DNA from: CAZUNO01 sp964621445 [NCBI: Candidatus Hadarchaeota archaeon]
Lineage (GTDB): Archaea; CAYQAE01; CAYVLA01
NCBI GenBank assembly: GCA_964621445.1
Contig: CAZUNO010000005.1
Coordinates: forward strand, 1 to 57,237
Length of the DNA stretch: 57,237 nt
Direction: 5' to 3'
Position 1 is the stretch's first letter. Each line of letters begins with the position of its first letter. Under the pieces are notes generated by a model, which saw only the letters and a program-made list of their open reading frames with translations, was not told where the DNA came from and did not search any database. The translations under genes and the position numbers were made by a program. Of this stretch, positions 42,442-48,865 are shown one piece after another.

Positions 42442-42918
42442 GTGTTTCGCCACCGCACTCTCACCGTAGCAGGCACCTTCTGGCCCCTGCATAGGGGGCA
42501 CAAACACCTCATAGATGCCGCCTTCCAGGACGGCTTGGAGGTATTCATAGGTCTAACCTCCGATCGGATGATTAAAAAGATCAAGGATCTATCGGGAATC
42601 CCGGCCTATGGCACCAGGAAGAAGAACCTGTTCTCCTATCTTTCCGAAAAGGGATATGATGACCGCGCTCACGTCTTCAGGATAGAGGACGAATACGGGT
42701 TTGCCGCTGATTTCCCAAATCTCCAGGCCATAACCGTAACCGAGGAGACCCTTCCCAACGCCAAAAAGATCAACCAGAGAAGGAAACAAAGATCCATGGC
42801 CCCCCTGGATATACTAGAGGTGGACCTGGTGAAGGCCGAGGACGGGAAGCCCATCTCATCATCCAGGATTCGCGAGGGAGAGATCGACCCCGAGGGCAGG
42901 ATCAGGAACGAGGGCTGA
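42442..42918 (+). CDS. coaD: archaeal phosphopantetheine adenylyltransferase
   Basis: A 158-residue nucleotidyltransferase of the archaeal PPAT (COG1019) family, which makes dephospho-CoA from phosphopantetheine and ATP. It has VAGTFWPLHRGHKHLIDAAF with the HxGH motif (here HRGH), and the second ATP motif PISSSRIREG. GTG at 42442 is chosen for its spacing from the TATA box and because it gives the usual beginning a few residues before VAGTF; an open frame upstream is spurious since it lies opposite dapB. Its end overlaps the convergent UPF0200 gene by 17 bases. Confidence 0.9.
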   Translation: MFRHRTLTVAGTFWPLHRGHKHLIDAAFQDGLEVFIGLTSDRMIKKIKDLSGIPAYGTRKKNLFSYLSEKGYDDRAHVFRIEDEYGFAADFPNLQAITVTEETLPNAKKINQRRKQRSMAPLDILEVDLVKAEDGKPISSSRIREGEIDPEGRIRNEG

Positions 42919-43456
42919 TCCCCTCTATATTTTCAACTACCTCCCAGGTCCTTTCCTCCAGCTCCTCCAGGCTGCCATCGTTAATGATCATACTTTCAGC
43001 CATGGATATGGCCTCGTCCAGGCCCCAGGACTCCTCCCTCTGGTCCCTGTCCAGGAAATCCTGGTAGCTATCGATGTCATCCGCTCTTCCCCGCCCGATT
43101 ATCCTCCTGTACCTCAGCTTCCCGGGCGCCCACACCTCGATAAGATGAAAGTCCGGGAACTCCCGGCGAAAAAGCTCAACCTCTGCCGATCCCCTTATGC
43201 CGTTGACCACCACGACCTCGGAATCCATTTCCCGGATACGTTTCACGCACCTCCTGGCTATGGCGTCCATGCCCTCCTTTCTTCTCAGATCGGTGGCTAC
43301 GGCCCCCACGTTACGGTCAGTTACCTCCAGCCCCCGAAGCCTGGTCTCCTGGACCGGGACCTCCCCCATCCTGACGGCGGGGAACTGGTCCTCCAGGATC
43401 TGGCTAACCGTATCCTTTCCGGCCCCTGCCTTGCCGACCAGCGCCAGGACCTTCAA
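42902..43456 (-). CDS. UPF0200-family nucleotide kinase, dephospho-CoA kinase-like
   Basis: A 184-residue P-loop kinase: Walker [11 protein letters not shown] near 7-16, [34 protein letters not shown] (near 84-103) and [21 protein letters not shown] in the lid region. The archaeal UPF0200 family is related to dephospho-CoA kinase and adenylate kinase, but its substrate is not established. Convergent placement against coaD makes a CoA-pathway role worth considering. Start is TTG at 43456, overlapping the thi4 stop as TTGA. Confidence 0.82.
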   Translation of the reverse strand: MKVLALVGKAGAGKDTVSQILEDQFPAVRMGEVPVQETRLRGLEVTDRNVGAVATDLRRKEGMDAIARRCVKRIREMDSEVVVVNGIRGSAEVELFRREFPDFHLIEVWAPGKLRYRRIIGRGRADDIDSYQDFLDRDQREESWGLDEAISMAESMIINDGSLEELEERTWEVVENIEGISPRS

Positions 43457-44238
43457 GAACCCTCCTCCAGGGCCCTGGAGATTCGCCTTGCACAGGCCCT
43501 TCCGGACATCAACATGCCCCCGAAGATTGGTCCCATGCGGGGACTACCGAAAACTGCATTGGCGGCCATGCCGGCAACGTAGAGGTTGGGGTAAACCTCA
43601 ACCGAGTTATCCACCAGAGAGGCCTCACCCTCCTCGGCCCACATGGAGCTCTCCCCGCTGACCTTTCCTGAGGGGGTCTGAAGATTGGGCCCAACCTTCC
43701 TCTCCACAACCCGGCATATCTCGGAGTCATGCCCGGTGGCGTCGATGGTCTTCCTGGACATTATCACCATGGGATCCACGTGCAGTCCAGCCACATCGAC
43801 CGCACTCCAGTTTATGACCAGGCCCTCCACGCTCTCATCCCTGATCACCACGTCCTCGATGGTGATGAGGTTAAACACCTTGGCGCCAGCCCTCATGGCC
43901 TCCAGACATATGGCCGTGGTGGATTCCACGGAGTTCGCGACGAAAAGGCCATCCCCCACGGACCTGCTCCGCACCCCGAACTCATCCAGTATATCCTTTC
44001 CCTGCTCCTGAACCGTAATCTGGTTGAACATCATGCCCCCTCCCCACATTCCACCGCCTATGCTCAGCCTTCTCTCGAAAAGGGCGGTCTTTACCCCGCT
44101 TTTGGCCAGGTAGTAGGCGGCGACCATCCCCGAAGGACCGGCGCCGGCGATGGCCACGTCGAGCTCCAGGCTGGACGATAGGTCTTCGAAATATGCTTCC
44201 ATAATCGATTTGGTGATCTTGACTTCCTCGATGACCAT
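43453..44238 (-). CDS. thi4: thiazole synthase Thi4 family protein
   Basis: A 261-residue flavoprotein-fold enzyme making the thiazole moiety of thiamine from NAD and glycine. The nucleotide motif is [22 protein letters not shown] (near 27-47), then [21 protein letters not shown], and the end [24 protein letters not shown]. Archaeal members usually act catalytically with free sulfide rather than sacrificing their own cysteine; from sequence alone I cannot settle which applies. ATG at 44238 is preceded by GAGGCACTAAT. Coupled by TTGA to the kinase gene. Confidence 0.93.
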   Translation of the reverse strand: MVIEEVKITKSIMEAYFEDLSSSLELDVAIAGAGPSGMVAAYYLAKSGVKTALFERRLSIGGGMWGGGMMFNQITVQEQGKDILDEFGVRSRSVGDGLFVANSVESTTAICLEAMRAGAKVFNLITIEDVVIRDESVEGLVINWSAVDVAGLHVDPMVIMSRKTIDATGHDSEICRVVERKVGPNLQTPSGKVSGESSMWAEEGEASLVDNSVEVYPNLYVAGMAANAVFGSPRMGPIFGGMLMSGRACARRISRALEEGS

Positions 44239-44266
44239 ATTAGTGCCTCAACCGATAGCCTACTAC

Positions 44267-44280
44267 AATTAATATAAATG
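44267..44280 (+). promoter_or_regulatory. TATA box of the secreted-protein gene
   Basis: AATTAATATAAATG is centred about 28 bases before the ATG at 44303, fitting leaderless transcription. Confidence 0.5.
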
Positions 44281-44302
44281 GAATCACACCAGGTTGTTAA
44301 CC

Positions 44303-45118
44303 ATGAAACCGGAGATACCCAGCTCCATTGCCCTGATCCTCCTCGTCATCCTGGTCCCGGGTATATCGGCCCAGGATGATGCTAGCTGTCGCCTTAATAT
44401 CCAGATCCACGAGGCCCCGGGGCTTAACTCATACTACGTATTTTATTTCCACTACATAGAACTAGCTCCCGACCAGTCAACGCCCGAAAACCGGACCCTC
44501 ACGGTGGAGCTGCCCTCAACGGGGGATTCCCCGCGGGGGGTATCGGCATATCCATCCCTGAACTCCTCGTACCTGGAACTGGATGTGGGGGAGGGAGAGG
44601 GGCTAAGAGCCCAGATTACAACCGACTCCCCATCCGTCGAGCTTCGCTACTACCTACCGGTCAGAGCAAAGGAGGTCGGGTCCCACGCGGACCACCTGGT
44701 GACCTTCCCGGAACCATCCCTTGATCTGAAGCTAAAGTCGCTGACCATCTCCGTGAACTGGCCAAATTGGAACTTCCAGATAATTGAGATCCTTCCCGAG
44801 GGAGCGGAAAGGGTCATGAATCCCATGTTCGAGACCGACCCCTACAAGACCGTGTCATACTACTGGTACCACTCGGCCAGCCAACTGGAATCCAGACAGC
44901 CGTCCCAGATCCAGGTCACCATGCGCTCGGCGGCCACCTCCCAGAAGGTGACCAGGAACCAGAGCATAATGATAATGGCCCTCATAGTGGTGGTACCCAC
45001 GGCCATCTTCATCATCTACAAACCTCCCAAGAAACTGGAAACCCCAAAAAGAAAGTTCAGGATAACGGACGGCAAACCGAAGAGGGAGATAAAAAGGGGA
45101 AGGTACAAGGTTAAGTAG
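44303..45118 (+). CDS. secreted protein with C-terminal membrane anchor
   Basis: A 271-residue protein of no recognised family. A signal peptide (residues 1-23, SSIALILLVILVPGISA), a beta-rich extracellular part of about 195 residues with N-x-S/T sequons, a membrane helix near 222-241 (SIMIMALIVVVPTAIFIIY) and a short, very basic cytoplasmic tail (KRKFRITDGKPKREIKRGR) are visible. The MKPEI beginning matches that of the giant surface protein at 8591, perhaps by chance. ATG at 44303 is leaderless-like. Its stop is four bases from the 3' end of the convergent tRNA gene. Confidence 0.78.
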   Translation: MKPEIPSSIALILLVILVPGISAQDDASCRLNIQIHEAPGLNSYYVFYFHYIELAPDQSTPENRTLTVELPSTGDSPRGVSAYPSLNSSYLELDVGEGEGLRAQITTDSPSVELRYYLPVRAKEVGSHADHLVTFPEPSLDLKLKSLTISVNWPNWNFQIIEILPEGAERVMNPMFETDPYKTVSYYWYHSASQLESRQPSQIQVTMRSAATSQKVTRNQSIMIMALIVVVPTAIFIIYKPPKKLETPKRKFRITDGKPKREIKRGRYKVK

Positions 45119-45135
45119 AGGTGCGCCGGCCGGGA

Positions 45136-45152
45136 TTTTCAGATATAGATCT
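45136..45152 (-). other. tRNA-Gly intron 2, T-loop position 59/60
   Basis: A 17-nt intron in the T loop. Outer helix is the T stem (CCGGG with CCCGG); the central helix pairs TTCA with TGAA; bulges are AGA and AAT; the inner helix is GAT with ATC around CTAT. Cutting after the second base of each bulge gives the 7-nt loop TTCAAGT. Confidence 0.88.
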
Positions 45153-45173
45153 CTTGAACCCGGGTCACAAGCG

Positions 45174-45192
45174 GTCCACCGTAATGAAACGT
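45174..45192 (-). other. tRNA-Gly intron 1, position 37/38
   Basis: A 19-nt intron at the canonical archaeal site. Outer helix is the anticodon stem; the central helix pairs CTGC (32-35) with GTGG (two wobble pairs); bulges are CAA and ACC; the inner helix is CGT with ACG around a 6-nt loop. Cutting after the second base of each bulge joins A37 to C38. Confidence 0.9.
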
Positions 45193-45306
45193 TGGCAGGC
45201 TTGTGTCTTAGCCAAGCTGGACTACCGGCGCCCGTCGGCAAGGACATTAAGAAAACTAATTAATCTTTTCGCATAGCTCAGGAGAAAAAATCCCACGTTG
45301 ATTCAC

Positions 45307-45957
45307 ATGCTCAACCTGATAATAACCGACGCCGAAATCGAGCTGGTCCCCGCGGAGATAGCGGACCACCCCTCCATAAGGCGCAGAGCCAAGAGGAGAA
45401 ACAAAAAAGGACAAGAACTGCTCCTCGATTCGAACTATGACTATCGTGCCATGCGCCGTTTACCTCAGGGGGAGAGAAGAGGACGTCCCGATATCGCCCA
45501 TATATGCCTCCTCAACGCACTGGACTCCATACCTTCCCGGGAGGGCCAACTAAGGGTATACGTCCATACTAGAAATGACCGGGTATTTAGGTTCGCCAGC
45601 GAGACGCGTCTTCCCCGAAGCCAGCACAGGTTCTACGGCATCCTGGAATCCCTTTTGAAGAAGGAAGAGGGCACCGACCTTATTGGTTATGAGAGGCTAT
45701 CCCTCCGCCAGCTAGTGGACAGGATTGAACCCGACTTCTCGGTCGCATTCAGCATACGGGGAAGTCAACTAGACATCTCGGACAGGCTCAACTCTGCAGA
45801 GCGAGTTGTGGCCATGGTTGGAGGTTTTCCCAGAGGCAATTTTAAGAGCCCGGCACTTGAACTGGCCGACGAGGTAGTCAGGTTTTACAACCGTCCGCTG
45901 GATGCCTGGACGGTGGTCAACGGTCTAATCTGTGACTACCAGAGGCGAGGTAGCTAG
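45307..45957 (+). CDS. nep1: ribosome biogenesis methyltransferase Nep1/Emg1
   Basis: A 216-residue SPOUT-class enzyme that N1-methylates a pseudouridine in small-subunit rRNA and helps assemble the 30S subunit. MLNLIITDAEIELVP is the normal family beginning; GRPDIAHICLLNALDSIP near 65-82, YVHTRNDRVFRF and the C-terminal SAM knot (VVAMVGGFPRGNFKS) are visible. ATG at 45307 is chosen over TTG at 45298 for that reason. It is followed two bases on by the Rpp21 gene and stands divergent to the tRNA-Gly gene. Confidence 0.93.
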   Translation: MLNLIITDAEIELVPAEIADHPSIRRRAKRRNKKGQELLLDSNYDYRAMRRLPQGERRGRPDIAHICLLNALDSIPSREGQLRVYVHTRNDRVFRFASETRLPRSQHRFYGILESLLKKEEGTDLIGYERLSLRQLVDRIEPDFSVAFSIRGSQLDISDRLNSAERVVAMVGGFPRGNFKSPALELADEVVRFYNRPLDAWTVVNGLICDYQRRGS

Positions 45958-45958
45958 G

Positions 45959-46279
45959 ATGAGTCGGGGCAGGATATCAAGATCTAGGCAGAGGAAAATT
46001 GCCAGGGAGAGGATAGCCAAACTGCTGTCCATGGCAGCCCGACAGATACCGGAAAGGCCGGAGAGGGCCAGGAGATACGTCCGTCTTTCAAGGAAGATAT
46101 CCATGAGGTGCAAGGTCCGGTTTCCCGGACCCTGGAAGAGGAGAATATGTCAGAGATGCGATTTGCCCCTGATCCCGGGAACGAACTGCACCATACGGGT
46201 CCGGCAGGGGAGGGTAAACATCACCTGCCAGGGATGCGGGATGGTCCACCGATATCCCTACCCCGATGATAAATACTGA
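45959..46279 (+). CDS. rnp4: ribonuclease P protein component 4 (Rpp21)
   Basis: A 106-residue zinc-binding subunit of archaeal RNase P, which trims tRNA 5' ends. Two N-terminal helices (RQRKIARERIAKLLSMAARQI and PERARRYVRLSRKISMR) precede the zinc ribbon CQRCDLPLIPG and CQGCGMVHRYPY. ATG at 45959 has GAGGT upstream and directly follows the nep1 stop. The rRNA and tRNA processing genes are thus cotranscribed next to an intron-bearing tRNA. Confidence 0.94.
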   Translation: MSRGRISRSRQRKIARERIAKLLSMAARQIPERPERARRYVRLSRKISMRCKVRFPGPWKRRICQRCDLPLIPGTNCTIRVRQGRVNITCQGCGMVHRYPYPDDKY

Positions 46280-46743
46280 TCAAATGTTAGCTTCTTGATC
46301 GTAAATACGACATTTCAAATTTCGAATATATCATGACGCCTTAGCTTTTTGAGACTGGTTTCTACCTCATTATATTATACCAACCAAATCGGCTACCCGA
46401 AAACCACCTCGTTAACACCATCACTATCCACATCCCACACAGTCTGACAGCCCTGGTTGACCAGCTCCAAATGTCTTGCCGGCGAACACAGCGCTGGTAT
46501 TAAAGGCCCCCTAGACATCCCGGTAGTAATGGCCAAAGGCCGTTAAGCGGATTGATCCATATCAAGAAAGCTTCCTTGAAAGAGTGTAAATAAGATTTTT
46601 CAGCCCACTGCTCTCGCAGTAGAATGTGATAGGCTGAGGGTTGTGTAGAGGGATTGGAAATAGCTGAGCACCATGGTTCTTGTTATAGGAATATTCTTAG
46701 TTGAACATCACATCTGAAATTGGGGTCTTAGGGAGATATAGCA
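46280..46743. other. A+T-rich spacer with little coding potential
   Basis: This 464-base stretch has lower G+C than the flanks and no convincing complete gene on either strand. The only recognisable content is an FG-GAP-like fragment on the minus strand at 46393-46518. GGGAG near 46731 may serve as the ribosome-binding site of the following methyltransferase. Confidence 0.6.
46393..46518 (-). pseudogene. remnant of an FG-GAP repeat protein
   Basis: A 41-codon frame whose end reads QTVWDVDSDGVNEVVFG then stop. The D-x-D-x-D-G-x-x-E-V-V-F-G string is the calcium-binding signature of FG-GAP/integrin-alpha-like repeats, the same kind as in the large gene at 55562. The upstream part has no similar signature, and a neighbouring frame offers SAVFAGKTFGAG, so a frameshifted relic is likely. 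Chance similarity cannot be fully excluded. Confidence 0.4.
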
Positions 46744-47589
46744 TTGGCAAGCCTTTCTGCAAGAATTCTAGTTGCCATTAGCAACTTCATAAGCCGCTTT
46801 TGGCCAGCCAACTTTGACAGGTACTCCGACGAGTCGGCCTATTCTAAATGGCAGATGGAGAATGCCATAGAAAGTTACGAGCAATACAAAGAGTTCCAAC
46901 CCTTTGAGGGAAAAAAGGTTTTGGATCTTGGAAGTGGGGAAGGCGGGAAAACTACGTATTACGCGGACCGAGAACCTGAACTGATGGTGGGCATCGATAT
47001 CGATGGCCAAAAGATCCGGAGAGCGAAGCAGTTCTGTTCCCAAAACGATCCGGTTACAATGTGTCAATTTGTGGTCTGTTCTGCACACCATCAGCCCTTC
47101 CGCCAGGGATTCTTCGACATCGTCATCTCCGAGGACTGTTTCGACCATTATATGGAACCCGATTCGGTTATGCGGGAGGCAAACAGGGTTCTTACTAAGG
47201 GTGGCGTTTTCTTCGTTAGTTTTGATACCTACTATAACTGGGGTGGCTCCCATCTCTACAATTTCATCCGAATGCCTTGGGCGCATCTCTTTTTCTCGGA
47301 CTCTGCTTTGGTCGAGGCCACGCGCATCATTGCATCCCAGCTGACGGAAGAGAATCCAACCAACAAGAGGCGCGAATCTTACCAGGAGCAAGCAGAGAGG
47401 GAGATATACCAGTTCAAACATCACGTTAACAAGATTACTTTGGGTGGGTGGCGAGAGCTCGTTCGAAATCGCGATTGGAGAATTGTGTTAGAGGAAACAC
47501 AGTCCTCGGGAAAAAAGATACCCATTTTCAATCTACCTTTATTGGAGGAACTTTACAACAGTTTGTTTTACGTTTTGAAGAAACCCTAG
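46744..47589 (+). CDS. SAM-dependent methyltransferase, possibly acquired
   Basis: A 281-residue class I methyltransferase. An N-terminal helical segment (ARILVAISNFISRFW) precedes motif I KVLDLGSGEGGKTTYYA near 58-73, the strand-2 acidic end VGIDIDGQKI, and DIVISEDCFDHYMEP near 121-135 as motif III region; the acceptor cannot be predicted. Codon use is more A/T-ending than in its neighbours, and the gene lies in an A+T-rich patch with non-coding DNA on both sides, pointing to horizontal gain. TTG at 46744 is the start, with GGGAG nine bases upstream. Confidence 0.82.
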   Translation: MASLSARILVAISNFISRFWPANFDRYSDESAYSKWQMENAIESYEQYKEFQPFEGKKVLDLGSGEGGKTTYYADREPELMVGIDIDGQKIRRAKQFCSQNDPVTMCQFVVCSAHHQPFRQGFFDIVISEDCFDHYMEPDSVMREANRVLTKGGVFFVSFDTYYNWGGSHLYNFIRMPWAHLFFSDSALVEATRIIASQLTEENPTNKRRESYQEQAEREIYQFKHHVNKITLGGWRELVRNRDWRIVLEETQSSGKKIPIFNLPLLEELYNSLFYVLKKP

Positions 47590-47666
47590 CCATCTTGCTA
47601 TTCGTCATCTCCCCTCCTCTTTCCACCTCAGCATACACCGGATCCTGGAGTCAGTAAGCTTAAGCA

Positions 47667-47687
47667 CACCCCCCAAAAAAGGGGGTG
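47667..47687 (+). terminator. C/G-rich hairpin, CACCCCC-loop-GGGGGTG
   Basis: A 7-bp stem with a C and six A in the loop lies 78 bases past the methyltransferase stop. The run AAATAGTTTTAGG follows it. It may mark the end of the methyltransferase transcript or the edge of the acquired patch; archaeal termination does not require hairpins. Confidence 0.35.
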
Positions 47688-47743
47688 AAATAGTTTTAGG
47701 ATAACACACTAACAAAAGACGTATCAGCACCAGGCTCGAACCG

Positions 47744-48160
47744 ATGCGTATGACTCTAGAACAGGATATGGATGACATTTCCGCAGCCATAAAGGAACTC
47801 GAGGCCAACTGCCCCTGGCTTAACGATTCGACCATAACCCGGGGATATACCGAATACGGGGATAAGGCCGCCTTATGCAAAAGACCCCAGAAGGTGGCCG
47901 CTGGCCGGGCCTCAGCCCGGGCCTATCAGGCGGTTCTGGACATCGAACATGAGCATCTATCCACATGCAAAGGCAGGATTAAGAGGAAGCTCTCCAAGAG
48001 GGATGAGATGGCCGAGGAAAGCAGCCGCCTGCTCCTCCGCGACCTCTTTGACAAGTGTGAGAAGATATCGGACTGTATTTCCTGTTCCTGCGGATCGGCG
48101 GTCTCCGCTTACTACAACCTCAAAAAACTTAGCTCGGTTCTCCAGGAGGAAGGCACGTAA
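47744..48160 (+). CDS. helical cysteine-containing protein of unknown function
   Basis: A 138-residue helical protein. Long amphipathic helices (TLEQDMDDISAAIKELEANCPW, AYQAVLDIEHEHLSTCKGRIKRKLSKRDEM, SRLLLRDLFDKCEKI) are followed by CISCSCGSAVSAYYNLKKLSSVL; seven cysteines are spread over the protein, with four in the CEKISDCISCSC stretch, so metal binding is possible. I do not recognise a family. ATG at 47744 is used; ATG at 47750 is also possible. It is the first gene after the A+T-rich patch. Confidence 0.68.
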   Translation: MRMTLEQDMDDISAAIKELEANCPWLNDSTITRGYTEYGDKAALCKRPQKVAAGRASARAYQAVLDIEHEHLSTCKGRIKRKLSKRDEMAEESSRLLLRDLFDKCEKISDCISCSCGSAVSAYYNLKKLSSVLQEEGT

Positions 48161-48168
48161 CATTTTTA

Positions 48169-48447
48169 GTGAATAGCGAGATGCGGTTAACGTTCCACCA
48201 CCCGGAATTCGTCGGATGGAGGAGTATGGATAGATCCAATATCTGGAATGTGTTTAGGGACGTAGCACCCAATCTATGTTACATATCCAGGACCAGGCGT
48301 AGGCTAAACGACCTCCTCGACCGCTCAAAAGACGAGGAAACCCTGTTTTCGATGCTCGATGAGGATATATCCAGGGAGGAAAACCCCTCCTTCAGGACGG
48401 ATCTCAAGATATTGAAGGGTGCGGTGGAACGTCATATGAAACCCTAA
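48169..48447 (+). CDS. small protein of unknown function upstream of NAC
   Basis: A 92-residue protein from GTG 48169; ATG at 48181 (MRLTFHHPEFVG) is an equal candidate. It appears helical after residue 20 (NIWNVFRDVAPNLCYISRTRRRLNDLLDRS) with an acidic C-terminal half. No family is recognised. It is eight bases after the previous gene and six bases before the NAC gene, so it likely shares a transcript with the translation genes that follow. Confidence 0.65.
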   Translation: MNSEMRLTFHHPEFVGWRSMDRSNIWNVFRDVAPNLCYISRTRRRLNDLLDRSKDEETLFSMLDEDISREENPSFRTDLKILKGAVERHMKP

Positions 48448-48453
48448 GGTAGG

Positions 48454-48825
48454 ATGACCATGTTTCCAATGAAAGGTATGAACCCCAAGCAGATGCAAAA
48501 GATGATGCGCCAGATGGGTGTCAAGGTCAAGGAGCTGAAAGGAGTCACCAAGGTGGTCATCTACAGGGAGAAGGAAAATATCGTGATTACCAATCCCCAG
48601 GTCACCAAAACCAAGGTTATGGGCCAGGAAATGTACCAGGTGGTCGGCGACGAGAAGGCCGCACCTGCCCAGGAAACCGAGACCGAGCCCCAACAGCCCG
48701 CCGTGTCGGACGAGGACGTGGAGCTCGTGGCCAGCCAGGCCAACGTATCCCAGGACAAGGCCAGAAAAGCACTTCAGGAATCGGAGGGCGACATTGCCGA
48801 GGCAATAATAGCCCTCACCGAGTGA
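48454..48825 (+). CDS. nac: nascent polypeptide-associated complex protein (archaeal NAC)
   Basis: A 123-residue ribosome-associated chaperone forming a homodimer at the polypeptide exit. The NAC barrel occupies about 25-70 (VKELKGVTKVVIYREKENIVITNPQV), an acidic glutamine-rich linker follows, and the C-terminal UBA domain is at 82-122 (EDVELVASQANVSQDKARKAL). Start ATG 48454 follows AGGTAGG. It precedes pheS by 40 bases. Confidence 0.95.
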   Translation: MTMFPMKGMNPKQMQKMMRQMGVKVKELKGVTKVVIYREKENIVITNPQVTKTKVMGQEMYQVVGDEKAAPAQETETEPQQPAVSDEDVELVASQANVSQDKARKALQESEGDIAEAIIALTE

Positions 48826-48865
48826 AGTTCCCTGCCAGCATCCAACGGCACCAGGGGTGAATGTA

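Larger units (their letters stand above)
45122..45231 (-). tRNA. trnG-GCC: tRNA-Gly (GCC) with two introns
   Basis: Read on the minus strand, GCGCCGG (45231-45225) pairs with CCGGCGC (45129-45123), with discriminator A at 45122. The D arm has GTCC, AGCTTGG and AGAC. The anticodon stem is CAAGC (45203-45199) with GCTTG (45172-45168), and the anticodon GCC is at 45196-45194. The T stem is CCGGG (45163-45159) with CCCGG (45134-45130). Two insertions interrupt it: 19 nt after position 37 and 17 nt inside the T loop. Both fold into bulge-helix-bulge motifs with 3-nt bulges and 4-bp helices. After removal, the mature tRNA has the loops CTGCCAC and TTCAAGT. CCA is not encoded. Confidence 0.93.

Noticed and set aside
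45119-45306. Small protein gene in the spacer between the secreted protein and nep1
   Set aside because: The stretch is explained by the intron-containing tRNA-Gly; the open frame crossing it on the minus strand is incidental.
46280-46743. Insertion sequence in the A+T-rich spacer
   Set aside because: No transposase fragment, terminal inverted repeats or target duplication could be found.
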